From NCBI GenBank assembly GCA_027576995.1, contig JANBQC010000461.1, forward strand, positions 1 through 22,895: DNA of 22,895 nucleotides, in the 5' to 3' direction. Position numbers and translations under genes: made by a program. Below the pieces are notes generated by a model that saw only the letters and a program-made list of their open reading frames with translations, was not told the origin of the DNA and searched no databases. The DNA comes from Dimargaris cristalligena (lineage: Eukaryota > Kickxellomycota > Dimargaritomycetes > Dimargaritales > Dimargaritaceae). This document shows, piece after piece, positions 1 through 9,914 of the stretch. Within the stretch, counting starts at the first letter, position 1. Every line of letters starts with the position of its first letter.

Positions 1-153
1 CGCAACTTTTAATAAAACATCTCTTTTTTCATTCTTCTGAACTGTACCGGCAGTTTTGCCTACAGTTATCTTGAGTCTGATTTTACTATATCTTTTGACA
101 ATAAGGCATTTTCGCCTATTATTATATTAGTCGCTCTGCCACACCACAACATT
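1..153 (-). repeat. Left arm of a long inverted repeat (LTR-like), next to a tRNA gene
   Basis: The reverse complement of 22511-22680 matches this stretch. The first 60 bases agree at 57 positions (differences at 9, 15 and 37). After a diverged, length-variable middle (about 75-104), similarity resumes through 153 and stops abruptly, 6 bases before the tRNA-Arg gene. Read on the minus strand the element begins TGTTGTGGTGTGGCAGAG and carries a small AGGC/GCCT hairpin. A TG start and a position just upstream of a tRNA gene resemble a solo LTR of a tRNA-targeting retrotransposon, but this is inference. The other end is cut by the window edge, so its full length is unknown. Confidence 0.8.
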
Positions 154-159
154 GTACTG

Positions 160-233
160 GGTCGCATGGCCAAATTGGATAAGGCACCTGACTACGGATC
201 AGGAGATTGCAGGTTCGAGTCCTGCTGCGATCG
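160..233 (+). tRNA. tRNA-Arg, anticodon ACG
   Basis: A complete cloverleaf folds by eye. The acceptor stem pairs GGTCGCA (160-166) with TGCGATC (226-232), with one G-U pair and discriminator G233. The D stem is GCC/GGC. The anticodon stem CCTGA/TCAGG encloses the loop CTACGGA, which puts anticodon ACG at 194-196. The T arm is GCAGG-TTCGAGT-CCTGC. No intron is present. A34 is expected to be edited to inosine, so the tRNA would read CGU, CGC and CGA. As in other eukaryotes the 3' CCA is not encoded. A T run follows at once. Confidence 0.97.
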
Positions 234-236
234 ATA

Positions 237-246
237 TTTTTTTTTT
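237..246 (+). terminator. RNA polymerase III terminator of tRNA-Arg
   Basis: Ten consecutive T residues start 4 bases after the last tRNA base. This is the normal eukaryotic Pol III stop signal. Confidence 0.9.
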
Positions 247-663
247 CAAGTGTAGGGAACTTCCCATCAGCTATTTGTCATGTAATCTGTTGGGCATTGG
301 TGAGTGGATGTAGAAAATGGCAACTCCTGTGCGAAAAAAATGGTCTCAATTACAATGAGCTTGGCGCAATGCGAATTAATTTCGTCCCATCCCCACAAAC
401 CCAGCTTACCACTTGCTCCCTCAGCTTTTGTAGAGACTACACAATTGGAATGTGCTATTGATGTACGTTTGGGGGACAACGGGGTAGATGAACTCCATTC
501 AACTCCTTCGTAGATTCTTCTTGTACTTTAGATTCGCCTCTCCTCCGATTACACCTTCAACTAAAACCCTTGTTCTCGCTTTCATTTCGCTTGACCTAGT
601 TAATTATACCTCACCACTTGCATCTCTCTCTCTCCTCCCCCAACCAAATAACCAACAATAACC
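247..663 (+). promoter_or_regulatory. Upstream region and pyrimidine-rich leader of NDUFA2
   Basis: No gene is visible here. Short open frames on both strands are unremarkable in sequence. A pyrimidine-rich tract at about 621-643 lies some 20 bases before the NDUFA2 start codon and is followed by an A/C-rich leader ending in AACCATG. Similar CT-rich stretches precede other genes in this window, so it is probably core promoter or 5' UTR. No TATA box is convincing. Confidence 0.4.
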
Positions 664-1449
664 ATGTCCTGGAAAGCCCCCATCACCAAAAATTTGAAGG
701 AGCTTCGCATTCACTTGTGCCAGAACTCTCCCCGCAGTCAAGGTGTTCGGTATGAAGAATAGGCCCCTTGCGGACCTGAATTCAAATATATATATATATA
801 TGTATTTTCCATGCCCGACAGTCATGGGCTTTCGCTTAAGTGGGCTCATTCCGAATAGCCCACAGCAACTCTGGTCCCAGGTTTTACATCACTGGATTCA
901 GCTCTACTACGACGCCCACCCTAATCTAATAGTTTATCCCCTTTCTTTAATTTTTGCTCGATATTGTACGCACTCACCCCTCGGGTCTGAAACATTCGGA
1001 CTATAGGGATTTCATCACCAAGAACTACCCCGCTCTGAAGAAGTCTAACCCCGGTCTACCCGTACTGATTCGTGAGGCCGAGGGTGTCGAGGCTCGCATC
1101 TATGCCCGCTATAGTAAGTGTATTAACCCTATTTGATAGCGCTTTCCGAATAGTTGCTACCGATAGCCGGCGCACTCTTCCGGTGTGAATAATAGTCGGT
1201 GTTCATGAACCCGCCAGGCCTCTCTTTCTCTAATTGATTTCGTTAATTTTCAGTATTACTCAATGGGAACCTCGTCATTAACCACCTCCCACTGATTCCG
1301 GTGTATTTTTTCTATATAATGCTATGCTAGACTTTGCCCAGGAGAGCCGTGCCATCGTTGATAATATGAACGAAACCCAAGTTAGTCAGCAATTGGACCA
1401 GCTCATCAAGGCCGCCGATGCTCCTGCCCAGGGTCGTATTAGCAACTAA
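664..1449 (+). CDS. NDUFA2: NADH:ubiquinone oxidoreductase (complex I) accessory subunit NDUFA2 / B8
   Basis: Three exons: 664-749, 1007-1113 and 1331-1449. They join to 312 nt, giving 103 residues plus stop. Introns are GTATGA..TAG (257 nt) and GTAAGT..TAG (217 nt). The product matches the thioredoxin-fold subunit of the mitochondrial complex I matrix arm. It has an N-terminal segment around ELRIHLCQNSPRSQGVRDF (residues 13-31), the central SNPGLPVLIREAEG (42-55) and ARYNFAQE (62-69), followed by an amphipathic C-terminal helix. Length is close to the human protein (about 99 residues). Codons split by both introns regenerate the expected residues (Arg29 and Asn65). Of the two cysteines in the human protein only the first is kept (Cys19); Ala53 stands at the second. 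It is a nuclear gene whose protein is imported into mitochondria, and it converges on NAA38. Confidence 0.93.
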
Positions 1450-1900
1450 ACTGAGTATGCCTATATGACGGGGCTTCGCCAGCCTAGGTTGCTAATAGGC
1501 CTCTCCTCTTCGGGTTGTTGACCCACCCCTCGCTTCATTCGCTATATGGTAATCCCGGATTACTACTAGATTTTGGCTCCGGGGGTAATCTATAGCAGAA
1601 ACTGCCAATTATTTATATTATATTTTCCCTTTTTTTTCTGATTTTTTTTTGTCGGGCCAATAAACCACTATACCAGACTGGTTTGACAATGCTCCAACCC
1701 CCGCAATGTAGCCAGCAACGCCTTTGGAATTGAAGTAGGGGTTGGGTGTTGGTTTTCACTCCATTAAATTTGGGCTACCTCCGCTCCAGTATACACTAGA
1801 CGATGCCGTGACTATTATATAATACAGGAATCTATTTTAAACAACAGTTTAATCAGGCACATTCCCTGACCAGGAGTCCGCAATACCCAATGTCAGGATA
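1450..1900. other. Convergent intergenic region between NDUFA2 and NAA38
   Basis: No coding signal seen. It must hold the 3' UTRs of both genes. T-rich runs occur at about 1625-1650, just before an AATAAA on the plus strand. Confidence 0.6.
1659..1664 (+). terminator. Possible polyadenylation signal AATAAA for NDUFA2
   Basis: A canonical AATAAA hexamer lies 210 bases after the NDUFA2 stop codon, behind a T-rich stretch. The motif and orientation fit. Use of this site is inferred. Confidence 0.4.
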
Positions 1901-2378
1901 TTAATAATACTCAGGGGTGGGCGATGGTGGTTCAATCCGACCGCGGATCTCGACAATGTGGGGGCCGGGTACCATAATCAGGCCCACGTAGCGGTCCTCG
2001 TCTACGAAAAATGGGAGGGGGGTGTGATAATGGCAATGTCAGAGCAAACGCAATGTATGTAAGTATCAACAGAACCAGAGAGATGTGAGTCGATGATAAC
2101 TAGAACACCGCTAATATGTACCGATGCGACCGGGGTATTGGGGAATCCGTCGTCTATAGGTGCCGTACTTCCAAACTCCATACGGTTGGGGACGTAGAAT
2201 AAAAAAAAAAGGAAAAATGTGACTTACCCCCTACGTATTCGACGGTGCGACCTAGCAGTACATTCTGGGCCTTGTCGGTACCCATCAAAGTTCCTTCGAA
2301 ACGCCGACCATCCCGGATTGCCACTCGACAAGGGTGATTGAGGAAACTCCGTAGTTTCAATTGGGCCGGGGTCGACAT
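1901..2378 (-). CDS. NAA38: N-alpha-acetyltransferase 38, NatC auxiliary Sm-like subunit
   Basis: Two exons, 2378-2228 and 2001-1901, separated by a 226-nt intron (GTAAGT..CGTAG), encode 83 residues. The product is a single Sm/LSM domain. The Sm1 part includes CRVAIRDGRRFEGTLMGTDK (residues 17-36) and NVLLG (39-43). The Sm2 part is RYVGLIMVPGPHIVEIR (54-70). The MVPG-x-HIV signature is typical of Naa38/LSMD1 rather than of spliceosomal Sm or Lsm proteins. In the NatC complex this subunit supports Naa30 and Naa35, which acetylate N-terminal Met before hydrophobic residues. The codon split by the intron gives Asp51, and the sum is in frame. The protein is shorter than human NAA38 (about 125 residues) because it lacks long N-terminal extensions. 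A generic Lsm protein is the alternative. Confidence 0.88.
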
Positions 2379-2647
2379 GCTGCTGCACCGGATAGACTCG
2401 GAACTCTAAGAGGGGATGGGTGCGGCCGGGACAATCAAGCGGAACCGCAATATGTTGTTAGTCGGGGGTGGAGTGAAGTGAATTGGAATGCGCCGCTTGG
2501 GGAGTACTAGAATGTAGGAATGGTAATACTGGATTGACTTGGCAAGGGGGAGGGGGTTGTAAATAAGAATTGCATTAAATATAGTTAATAGGAGAGGGAG
2601 TTACACGAAGAAAGAAAATGAATTCATGGGCCTTGGCAATCACCCTT

Positions 2648-2851
2648 CTAAGTTAGTATCCGATTCGCCGGGTCGGCTGATTGGGTTATAATTCCCCTCA
2701 TGAGAAGAGGTTGGTAACCGGGCCCATTGGACATGTCTTTCTCAGGGTGGTACTGGCGATAATAGAAAAAATGGTATTTTGTACCGTTCGGCACCCCATG
2801 TAGTCGCCCAAGCAGACCAGCAGATCCTTGGACAGCACCACCCATAGCCAT
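2648..2851 (-). CDS. Hypothetical 67-residue protein
   Basis: An open frame of 67 codons on the minus strand, upstream of NAA38 and in the same direction. The product starts MAMGGAVQGSAGLLGRLHG, continues with an aromatic, basic middle (residues 25-40, HFFYYRQYHPEK) and then NGPGYQPLLMRGIITQ. The start context (GTAATGGC) is reasonable. The C-terminus lies over TACTAACTTAG, which resembles a branch point plus 3' splice site, so the true end could differ if the gene is spliced. I do not recognise the family. The size and the Gly-rich then basic composition would suit a small mitochondrial protein, but no motif proves it. It may be a chance open frame. Confidence 0.3.
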   Translation of the reverse strand: MAMGGAVQGSAGLLGRLHGVPNGTKYHFFYYRQYHPEKDMSNGPGYQPLLMRGIITQSADPANRILT

Positions 2852-3261
2852 TACGCGATTTTGCTTGGGTCGATCAATCGGTCGGTCGGCAGTTTACGAC
2901 GGCGTTTCTTTAGGAACAAGGAGGAATGTATTTCGAACCAGCGCTCGTTCTAAACTATTCGATGAAAATCAATGAACATTGAGCACAGGCATTATTATTT
3001 CTCTAGTAGTGAAGCACATCCATTTTATCGATTCCCGCACTATAGTGATCATTGTATTCATTCGATTCCACGCGTGTGCCCGCTTCCGTGTAAAAATTAA
3101 CCGCCGCTGGAGAGTTGGGCCGATCTCACCCACAACACCCGGAAGTAGAGTACGGTTTTGCCTCAAGCAAGGTGTATTCCCCCAATGTGCTCGTATTTCT
3201 ATGCCAAGGAGTGGTGGGGTGGGGGATGAACAACAGCCACCGAACTTCCCCTCTCCTTCCC

Positions 3262-3349
<88 letters not shown>

Positions 3350-5781
3350 CCCCTCAGTGGCGCATCCAATCACCGCTTAATTTCCGTAAGCAATGGGGTG
3401 TGTGCAAGGGGAGGAGATTACAAAGGCGCGATCGGAACGAAGACTGCATTTGAACCAGTAGTCTATCAATGAACTCCCTCTTTATTAAATGATAACCTCC
3501 CTCACCCCTTCTACCCCTACACATTCATTGCTAATTTAACCGGGCGAGCGTCTCGATCTTCAATAGAAAGAAAGATGGGCGACCAACAATAGATAATCCA
3601 TTACAAAGAGCACCGATGCAAAACAATGTATATAGAACGACGGATAGTCGAACCGTATAGACTAATGAAGAACGTCAACAGCAAGCGGCTTCATTCAGTT
3701 TCATGGGGCTCGTAGATTCAATGGATATAGGGGACTCGGCTAACGGGAAAGAAAGAAAAAAGGGGAGGCAGAGGGAAAGAGAGAGGGGAGGTCCTTGGCA
3801 CACTCCCTTTATCCTACTCCCTCTCCTCCCTGTACGAGGTTTCATTGCCAACGACCTTATAGATGAGTCGGGGGATAATGAACGATTAATGAGTCCCGCC
3901 ACCTAGGGGAGCCGCACCTCCCCCCCGGGCTATTGTACAATGGCTCCTAATCCAATTGGTTCACAGTTCGATATTATGACAAAGAGAGAGAGAGACGGTG
4001 CACCTTCATGCCCCCTCCCTTCTTGGCCGACGCATTGAAACAATGGTCGGTCCCTAAACTAGACCGAAGGGCTGCCATTCTGTGTCGGCAAGTCGTTTCG
4101 TATGAAGTGCCGGTGGATTCCAATAGGATTACCACCCCCCTCGCCATGGTTTTGGACTCATAATCAAGGTGTAATGCCTTGAGCTAATAACTATTGTGGT
4201 GATGCAGGGAGGAGAGAGTATAGGGTTGAGATGAGCCGGAGAAGCGCCTCCGAACTGTTAAACCGAACCATCATTCCCTCGGTTTTGGACTATGTTTTAC
4301 CGTGGACGGCCGGGCAATGTAATACCCTGTCTTACGGAATACAGTCAAGTGGATTCCCTCTAAAGTATCTCGGTAAATTTCGATGCGTGGAAATGGGTAG
4401 ATGTAGGTAAACGATGGGCTGTATATGTTAGGCTGCTAGGCCCATCAATCTCGGTCCAACTGAGCAGAAGACAGTGGCAAGTTGTATTGATCATTGACCC
4501 TCCCCCATTTCGATATGTATTGGGGAATTGCCAGCATGGGCAGTACGAGGGGAGAAGAGACCCAAGGACCACAATAGTGGGTATTTGCCAATCCCACTTT
4601 ATGCGCACAATCCACTTGATGCTGATGATGCCCATCTATAGGCTTACTCTATTCGATTAGCCTGGATCACACGCCTGGTGGTTATAGAGCGTAATGCCAA
4701 TCCTATCATCTAGTGTACCTGGGACGGCTCGTATAAACCCCCGACCATACCTAGTATAGCATGGTTAAAAACTTTGGGGGCTAGTGCACGCCCAATCAAA
4801 ATAATAAGAGGAGTAGGTAGACAGGTTTGTTTTATTTGGGAATCTCCCGTTGACCGAACCCGGGGGTATAGTACATGTAGATAGGAGGGTTACAGTAAAA
4901 GGGGGGGAATAATGTGTGATGTATGGGTAATATTTACAATGTAAGGACGGGGAAAGGGGGGGGGGGCTGGCAATAATGTGATGAGGGTTTAAGGAAATGA
5001 AAACTCGAAAAAGCGGAGCGGACAGGGAGGATGCGGAAATCTGCAACACGGCGGTGAAGCTGCAATTTCATCCTTGTGGCATTAAATATTAGGTATACGT
5101 AGTGGGAAGGGTGAGTGAAGGAGGGAGAGGGGGAGGAGAGATGTGGTCGGAGAATCAAATACCAGTGGTAAGAGGAGCCCCGAATGGGTTCGAAGAAATG
5201 ACTAAAAAGGAATTCTAGAAGGCGGTCGTCACCCCATTTACGAAGCCGGCCAACACATAATCAAGGACCCGATCCAAGGATAATAGGCCCGTCGTTGAAA
5301 GCAACAAGGGGAGGGGGGCGACCACGGCAAGCCGAACCGGGGCGGGATGCATCAGCCAGTCGACCACCTTATCCGCATAAAAATGATTGGAATGGCAGTG
5401 ATCGGCCATTGATTAATTCTCAAGCCGTTCGCGCACCGGAAAGGAGGTCGGGCTGAAATGGCTAGAGCGGGCAGAATCATGGCGGATTTGGCTGCTCACT
5501 ATCCCACTCCCACTCCCATTCAAACCAATATCTATTTCTAGAGTGGGTGGTATTGCCACTGCCGGAAGGGAAGGCGCAGCTGGGTCCGCCCACAAATATA
5601 TACATATATATGTATATGTATATAAATAATAATAAAAAGAGTGATAATAGTAATAGGAAGTTAAATAATAACAAGGTCGAGTGATATCAAGGGTGAGAGA
5701 GGCTGGGAGGCGCGTATGCGAGTGGTATGCCATTTTCCCCCCCTTTTTTTTTGATTTTTGGAAGGCGTTCATGCAAAATGT
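2852..5781. other. 2.9 kb without a recognisable gene
   Basis: Nothing here could be assigned. The stretch holds a perfect CT microsatellite (3269-3344), homopolymer C/G runs near 3921 and 4957, and a short AT-rich patch around 5596-5680 just 3' of the cyclin gene. A 64-codon minus-strand frame at 5215-5409 encodes hydrophobic segments and is discussed under findings. The right end should include the cyclin 3' UTR. Confidence 0.5.
3269..3344. repeat. Perfect (CT)38 microsatellite
   Basis: There are 76 bases of uninterrupted CT dinucleotide, flanked by a TTCCCTTCC-type pyrimidine tract on the left and a T6 run on the right. It is open in several frames (poly Ser-Leu on plus, poly Arg-Glu on minus), which accounts for the 110-134 codon open frames over it. 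Those are not taken as genes. Confidence 0.98.
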
Positions 5782-7796
5782 CTAACTCTGGTAGACCACG
5801 CAGGGGGCGACATGGGGGTAGGAGAGATTAGAGGGCGAGTTGGTATAAGTCGGCGCCAGGGTGGACTGGGTAAGGATTCCAGAGGCGTTGAGCGCAGCCG
5901 AGGAGGACCACTGCTGGTAGAATGAATAGGCGGCGGCCGAGGTCGGAACGGCGCCAGCCCCCCCAGCTAGCGAAGCGGGGTGCATCATCGGGACGGAATA
6001 GGCGGGGCCAGCGGAGCTGATCATGGTGTACATGGGGGGAAGCACCGGGCGGTCAGCGGCCATTAGGTTAGGCATGGAAGGATGACGGTGGGGAATCATA
6101 TTACTACTATGGTGGTGTTGCTGCTGCTGCTGTTGTTGTTGTTGTTGCTGGAGAAGGTGGTGGTGTTGTTGGTGCTGACTCGGGTAGGTCGTCGGGTAGG
6201 CATACGCCGCGGGTACGTAAGGTGGGGTAAGGGGGGCAATATGCAGGGATGGGTAGTTAAGCTCGAGGGGGGAGGGGGCGTTGGATCGCGCGGCCATGGA
6301 ATCCGCGGCCAATAGACCGGACGAAGGGGTCCGGGAAGGCGTCCGAAGGAAACAGCTACCACCGCCGGCCGATGAATGAACCACTCCGTTGCTACTGATA
6401 CTGCTATTGCTATGCGAAGCGGTAGTGGGGCAGTGTTTCAACGAGTAAGAAATGGGCGACGCGGGAGGGGTAATGAGGTGGGCGAAGGTCTGCAGCTGGT
6501 GGAGCAGCTGGGCTTCCGTGATTTCAAACTGGAAGTTGAGCAACTGCATCAATTGCTGCTCCATCAGATTGACTTCGGCCAGCGGGAAATGTTCGCTGAA
6601 GCGGGCCCAGTATTTGTTTTTAGGCGAGGCGTCGTTGAGGTATTTGCCGGCCAGGATAAGCGAAGCCAAAAATATCCGGTGGTTAGTGCATTCCATGGCT
6701 ATATATATATATATATATATAAATAGTTATAGGGTAGTGGAAGGGATGAGACGAGTGGACCGGACCGGTTACACGGAAGAGAAAGTCGAACACAGCCATG
6801 GAACGAATCAGAACACAGTCGCGGTGGATAAAACGGATATATATATTTAGTTATATATAGATATAAATGGGTAGATACATTGAAAATGGTGAGTCGGGGT
6901 GATGGGGAAGAGAGACCAGCTAGTCGGTTTAAAGGGTAGAAAGGTGATGCAAACGATTCACCAACCACCACGTAGTACAAGGGCCTCTTCGTCAATAAGA
7001 CGCCGAACGGGAGGACCGAGGTTCGGATGGGTGGCACCGCACCACGGGTAATGGTCGCGCAGAAGAGTTGACGGGTTCTTCTATCCTTCCCTTCGCACAC
7101 AACACCCTTGACGGGCATATGTATGTTTTTCTCTCTTGTCCTCTCTACCCATCGAAAGGTAATGGCCGGTTGGGTATGCGGAGAGTGGGAGAGAGAGCCT
7201 GCATGAATCTCCCCCCCCCCACTTGTTCCCCTCAGTCAATCAATCGGAAACCCCCTTGGGTGTGAGTCCAAGGAACGGTAAAACCCCTTGGCGCACACCC
7301 CGGGAAGGGGGGAGGCAAAGCTGAGCGAGACCCGCCACCATACCCTTAGGGAAAGTAAGGGAGAGAGGTAAAAAGGAAGCCGAACCCATATGAATAAAAC
7401 CACCACCCCTCCCAAGGTATGTTACGTGTGTGTGAGACGAAGGGGAAGAAGGAACATCAATGATGATGATTATTAGAAGGCGGGCTTACCTGTGGCATGA
7501 GTAGGCATGTTTTGCTTGAGTCGGTCGAGATAGACTAGGGTAGAAACGAGGGTACCGACGTTGACTCTGGAACCTTGGGCGAGTTTCGTGATAAACTCGG
7601 CCATAGGTGGAACTTTGATGGCGCTGGTGCCGGGCTGGCTGGGGGCGGCGAGCTGGCCGGGTGAAACAGGGGCGGCGGCGGTCTTTTGGTATGGGAGGAC
7701 GGTGCTGGCCCGGTGGGCAACGACCGCCACCAGCTCGGGGGTGACGCCCAGGTCCAAGACCTGGTAGAGTGGGTTGGTGTATACGGAGGTCACCAT
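5782..7796 (-). CDS. Pcl/Pho80-type cyclin (partner of a Pho85-like kinase)
   Basis: Two exons, 7796-7490 and 6698-5782, with a 791-nt intron (GTAAGC..TATAG), encode 407 residues. The split codon gives Ala103. The cyclin box spans about residues 64-178. It starts with PPMAEFITKLAQGSRVNV, runs through VSTLVYLDRLKQNMP, and continues after the junction with NHRIFLASLILAGKYLND (108-125), SPKNKYWARFSE and LMEQQLMQLLNFQFEIT. NHRIFLASLI..KYLNDxSPKNKxW is the hallmark of the Pcl1/Pcl2/Pcl9 subgroup, which pairs with Pho85 at G1/S and in polarity and nutrient control. The C-terminal 225 residues are low complexity, rich in Ser, Pro, Tyr and His, with Gln286-296 followed by His. The start sits in CCACCATGG, a strong context. 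Which PCL paralogue it is cannot be decided here. Confidence 0.93.
6109..6150 (-). repeat. CAG/CAA and CAC repeat coding polyGln-polyHis in the cyclin
   Basis: Eleven Gln codons (6118-6150, mixed CAG and CAA) run into three His codons. This is a low-complexity tract in the disordered tail. The codon mixture suggests it is moderately stable. Confidence 0.9.
6700..6720. repeat. (TA)10 tract at the cyclin intron 3' splice site
   Basis: On the minus strand the alternating AT tract ends directly in the acceptor dinucleotide AG (6700-6699) that precedes exon 2. It takes the place where a polypyrimidine tract would normally lie. Confidence 0.9.
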
Positions 7797-8333
7797 GGTG
7801 GATATATGTATGTCTCTGTATGGGTGTCAATATGAGGGAGAGGGGAGGGAGGTGCGAATACTGTGTGGATACAGAGGGCGCGAGCTATATTGAGAAAAAA
7901 GGAATAGGAATAAAAAATGAATAGCGGTGGTGTTCAGCGACTCCAAAAGGGCAAGTGGTAAAAGCGGACGAACACAATAAGGAGAGGGGGGAGAAAGTTC
8001 GAGGATTATCGGCTATATAATGTAGGAAAATAAAATGAGTGTGACGGATAAAGACGATTAAAAGGGGTGGCTGAGAATAAGGGCTCAGCAGCAGTGGTGG
8101 TGGTCACACACTAGCGAAATATATATATATAAAGAGAGAGAGGGGGGTTTAATGGCTGGGGCTAATAAGGGGCGACAGCAAGTCGCATGGTCGAACCATA
8201 CATAACCACCGTAAGGCCAGGAAACGGGAGAGTGAATAATACAGACGGAGAGAGCACTTAGAACGATAAAGCAGGGCAGTGAATCGCTGCGATGTATATG
8301 GATATGGCACGAAAGGGTCAGTTCGAGAGGGAG

Positions 8334-8352
8334 ATATATATATATATATATA
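8334..8352. repeat. (TA)n microsatellite
   Basis: Nineteen bases of alternating A/T, followed directly by a GAGAGA tract. Confidence 0.9.
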
Positions 8353-8774
8353 GAGAGAGAGAGGTCACGTATGTAGGAGAGTGGACTCAATGGATAGAGT
8401 GCAGGTGAAATACGAGGAGTGAGAGAAAGGGAGAGGGGGCGCTCGCGAAAGAGACTCAGCCAACACGGTAAAGATATAAAGTACGGTGTATACGAAGGGA
8501 GACGGACGGTGGGAGGGTCACAATAGTTAATACACGGCAGAATATCAATAATGGTGGAGGGGAAACAGCAATACAGAAGAAGTAAAGGGCGAGGAGAGCA
8601 AGCTGTCAGGGAAGAGCAGGCTTGGCCGGCAATTTATCTTAACAGGTCCAACGGCAAATTGGAGCAGGGTAGAGTAGAGTAGAAGAGTCTCGTTCACGCT
8701 AAAGTGTTCGAAACGCGGGTCTCTTAGGTGTGAGTGAGTCTGAAACCGGGAGGGCGGAACCAACTATAGTATAG

Positions 8775-8795
8775 TATATATATATATATATATAT
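8775..8795. repeat. (TA)n microsatellite
   Basis: Twenty-one bases of alternating T/A, preceded by the imperfect units ATAGTATAG. Confidence 0.9.
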
Positions 8796-9897
8796 GGCGA
8801 GAGAGTATTATCTTTTATCCAATATCCATGTATAATCCAATGAAACGAATTTCGCAGTGAGAGTTTTAGTTAGAGCAGCGAGAAGAGATTTAAAAGTACA
8901 GGGCGCAATTACAAACGAAACGGAATGTATATATATAGAGCGAGGGAAGAAGTTGAGAAGTAGTGAATATAATTTGGGACCTAGGCCGGGAATAGGGCGA
9001 CGGCCGGTATTTATAGTAGAGTCATCCCCAGTCCCGCGCGATTGACGTGCGTGTTAGGAATAGAATCGGAGAGAACCAGTGGTAAGAACGCTGTGGGAAG
9101 TTTACGTCAATCAATTTAGCGGTAAAAATGTACCTCGGACAATGTGGGTTTTGGAACACCCGCCCACACAAAAATAATCATCATCATCATCATCTCTCTT
9201 TTAGGATTGTCACCAACCTCTGTATATTAGACTACCCCTATATAGAGACACCAAAGAGGGGGGATACTATATACTAATAATCTACTGTGGGCAAAGACCT
9301 CCCGAAATCAGGTGGGTGATGGTATTTGGGGTTATTTTAATATACAGTGACACTACTGAGTTTGGTGTATATATTTATATATGTGTGTGGATATGGTGAA
9401 GTAGGGGGGCGGTAATAAGGCCGGTTGAATTACAGCGATGCGGAGAGGGGAGGGGTATCGGGACCTAAATACGTTGTGTGTGTGTGGCAGTTAGTTGCCT
9501 TGTTGGAGGTCTTAACGAAGGGACCGAGAGTTGTGAAGGAAGGGGCGGCGGTACATGGGTTGGTTACTTCAGTACACTTCTCCTACATTTACAAGATGCA
9601 TCGCCAACCTCACTTGTTTATCTTTGCGCCACCGCAGCCGGCTGTTGGCAAACAGGCCGGAATTCTCTAAAAAGGAGAGAAGAATAGAAGGGGAGGGGGT
9701 CTATCGACAGCCGATAATAGAGTCTCGCTGGCTGAAGTTCCCCACCCAACCTCATCCCAAAATCACCCTTCGCATGCATCGTAACGGCCAAGGAATATGA
9801 GCCGGAACGGGGAGGGGAAAGGCTAAAAAACCCCCGCCCCGCTGGAATAAAAGGGGAGGAGGAAGGGAGGACGGAAGGAATAGAGCCACGAGGCAGG

Positions 9898-9914
9898 CAT
9901 CATCATCATCATCA
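9898..9914. repeat. (CAT)5 trinucleotide tract
   Basis: Five CAT units. Similar ATC/CAT tracts occur at 9177-9194 and 14966-14991. Confidence 0.9.

Larger units (their letters stand above)
7797..9420. other. Region upstream of the cyclin gene, purine-rich on plus strand
   Basis: No gene recognised. The plus strand is strongly GA-rich, so the minus strand, in cyclin orientation, is CT-rich. That resembles the pyrimidine-rich leader of NDUFA2 and suggests an extended promoter or 5' UTR. TA microsatellites lie at 8334-8352 and 8775-8795, and an ATC tract near 9177-9194. Confidence 0.5.

Noticed and set aside
2969..3453. Open frames of 112-134 codons on both strands over the CT tract
   Set aside because: They stay open only because the dinucleotide repeat has no stops; the product is poly Ser-Leu or Arg-Glu.
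5413..5772. 119-codon minus-strand frame next to the cyclin stop
   Set aside because: Dominated by Tyr-rich translation of an AT microsatellite in what should be the cyclin 3' UTR.
6082..6850. Plus-strand frames opposite the cyclin exon
   Set aside because: They are antisense shadows of the cyclin coding sequence, and the polyLeu run is the complement of the polyGln codons.
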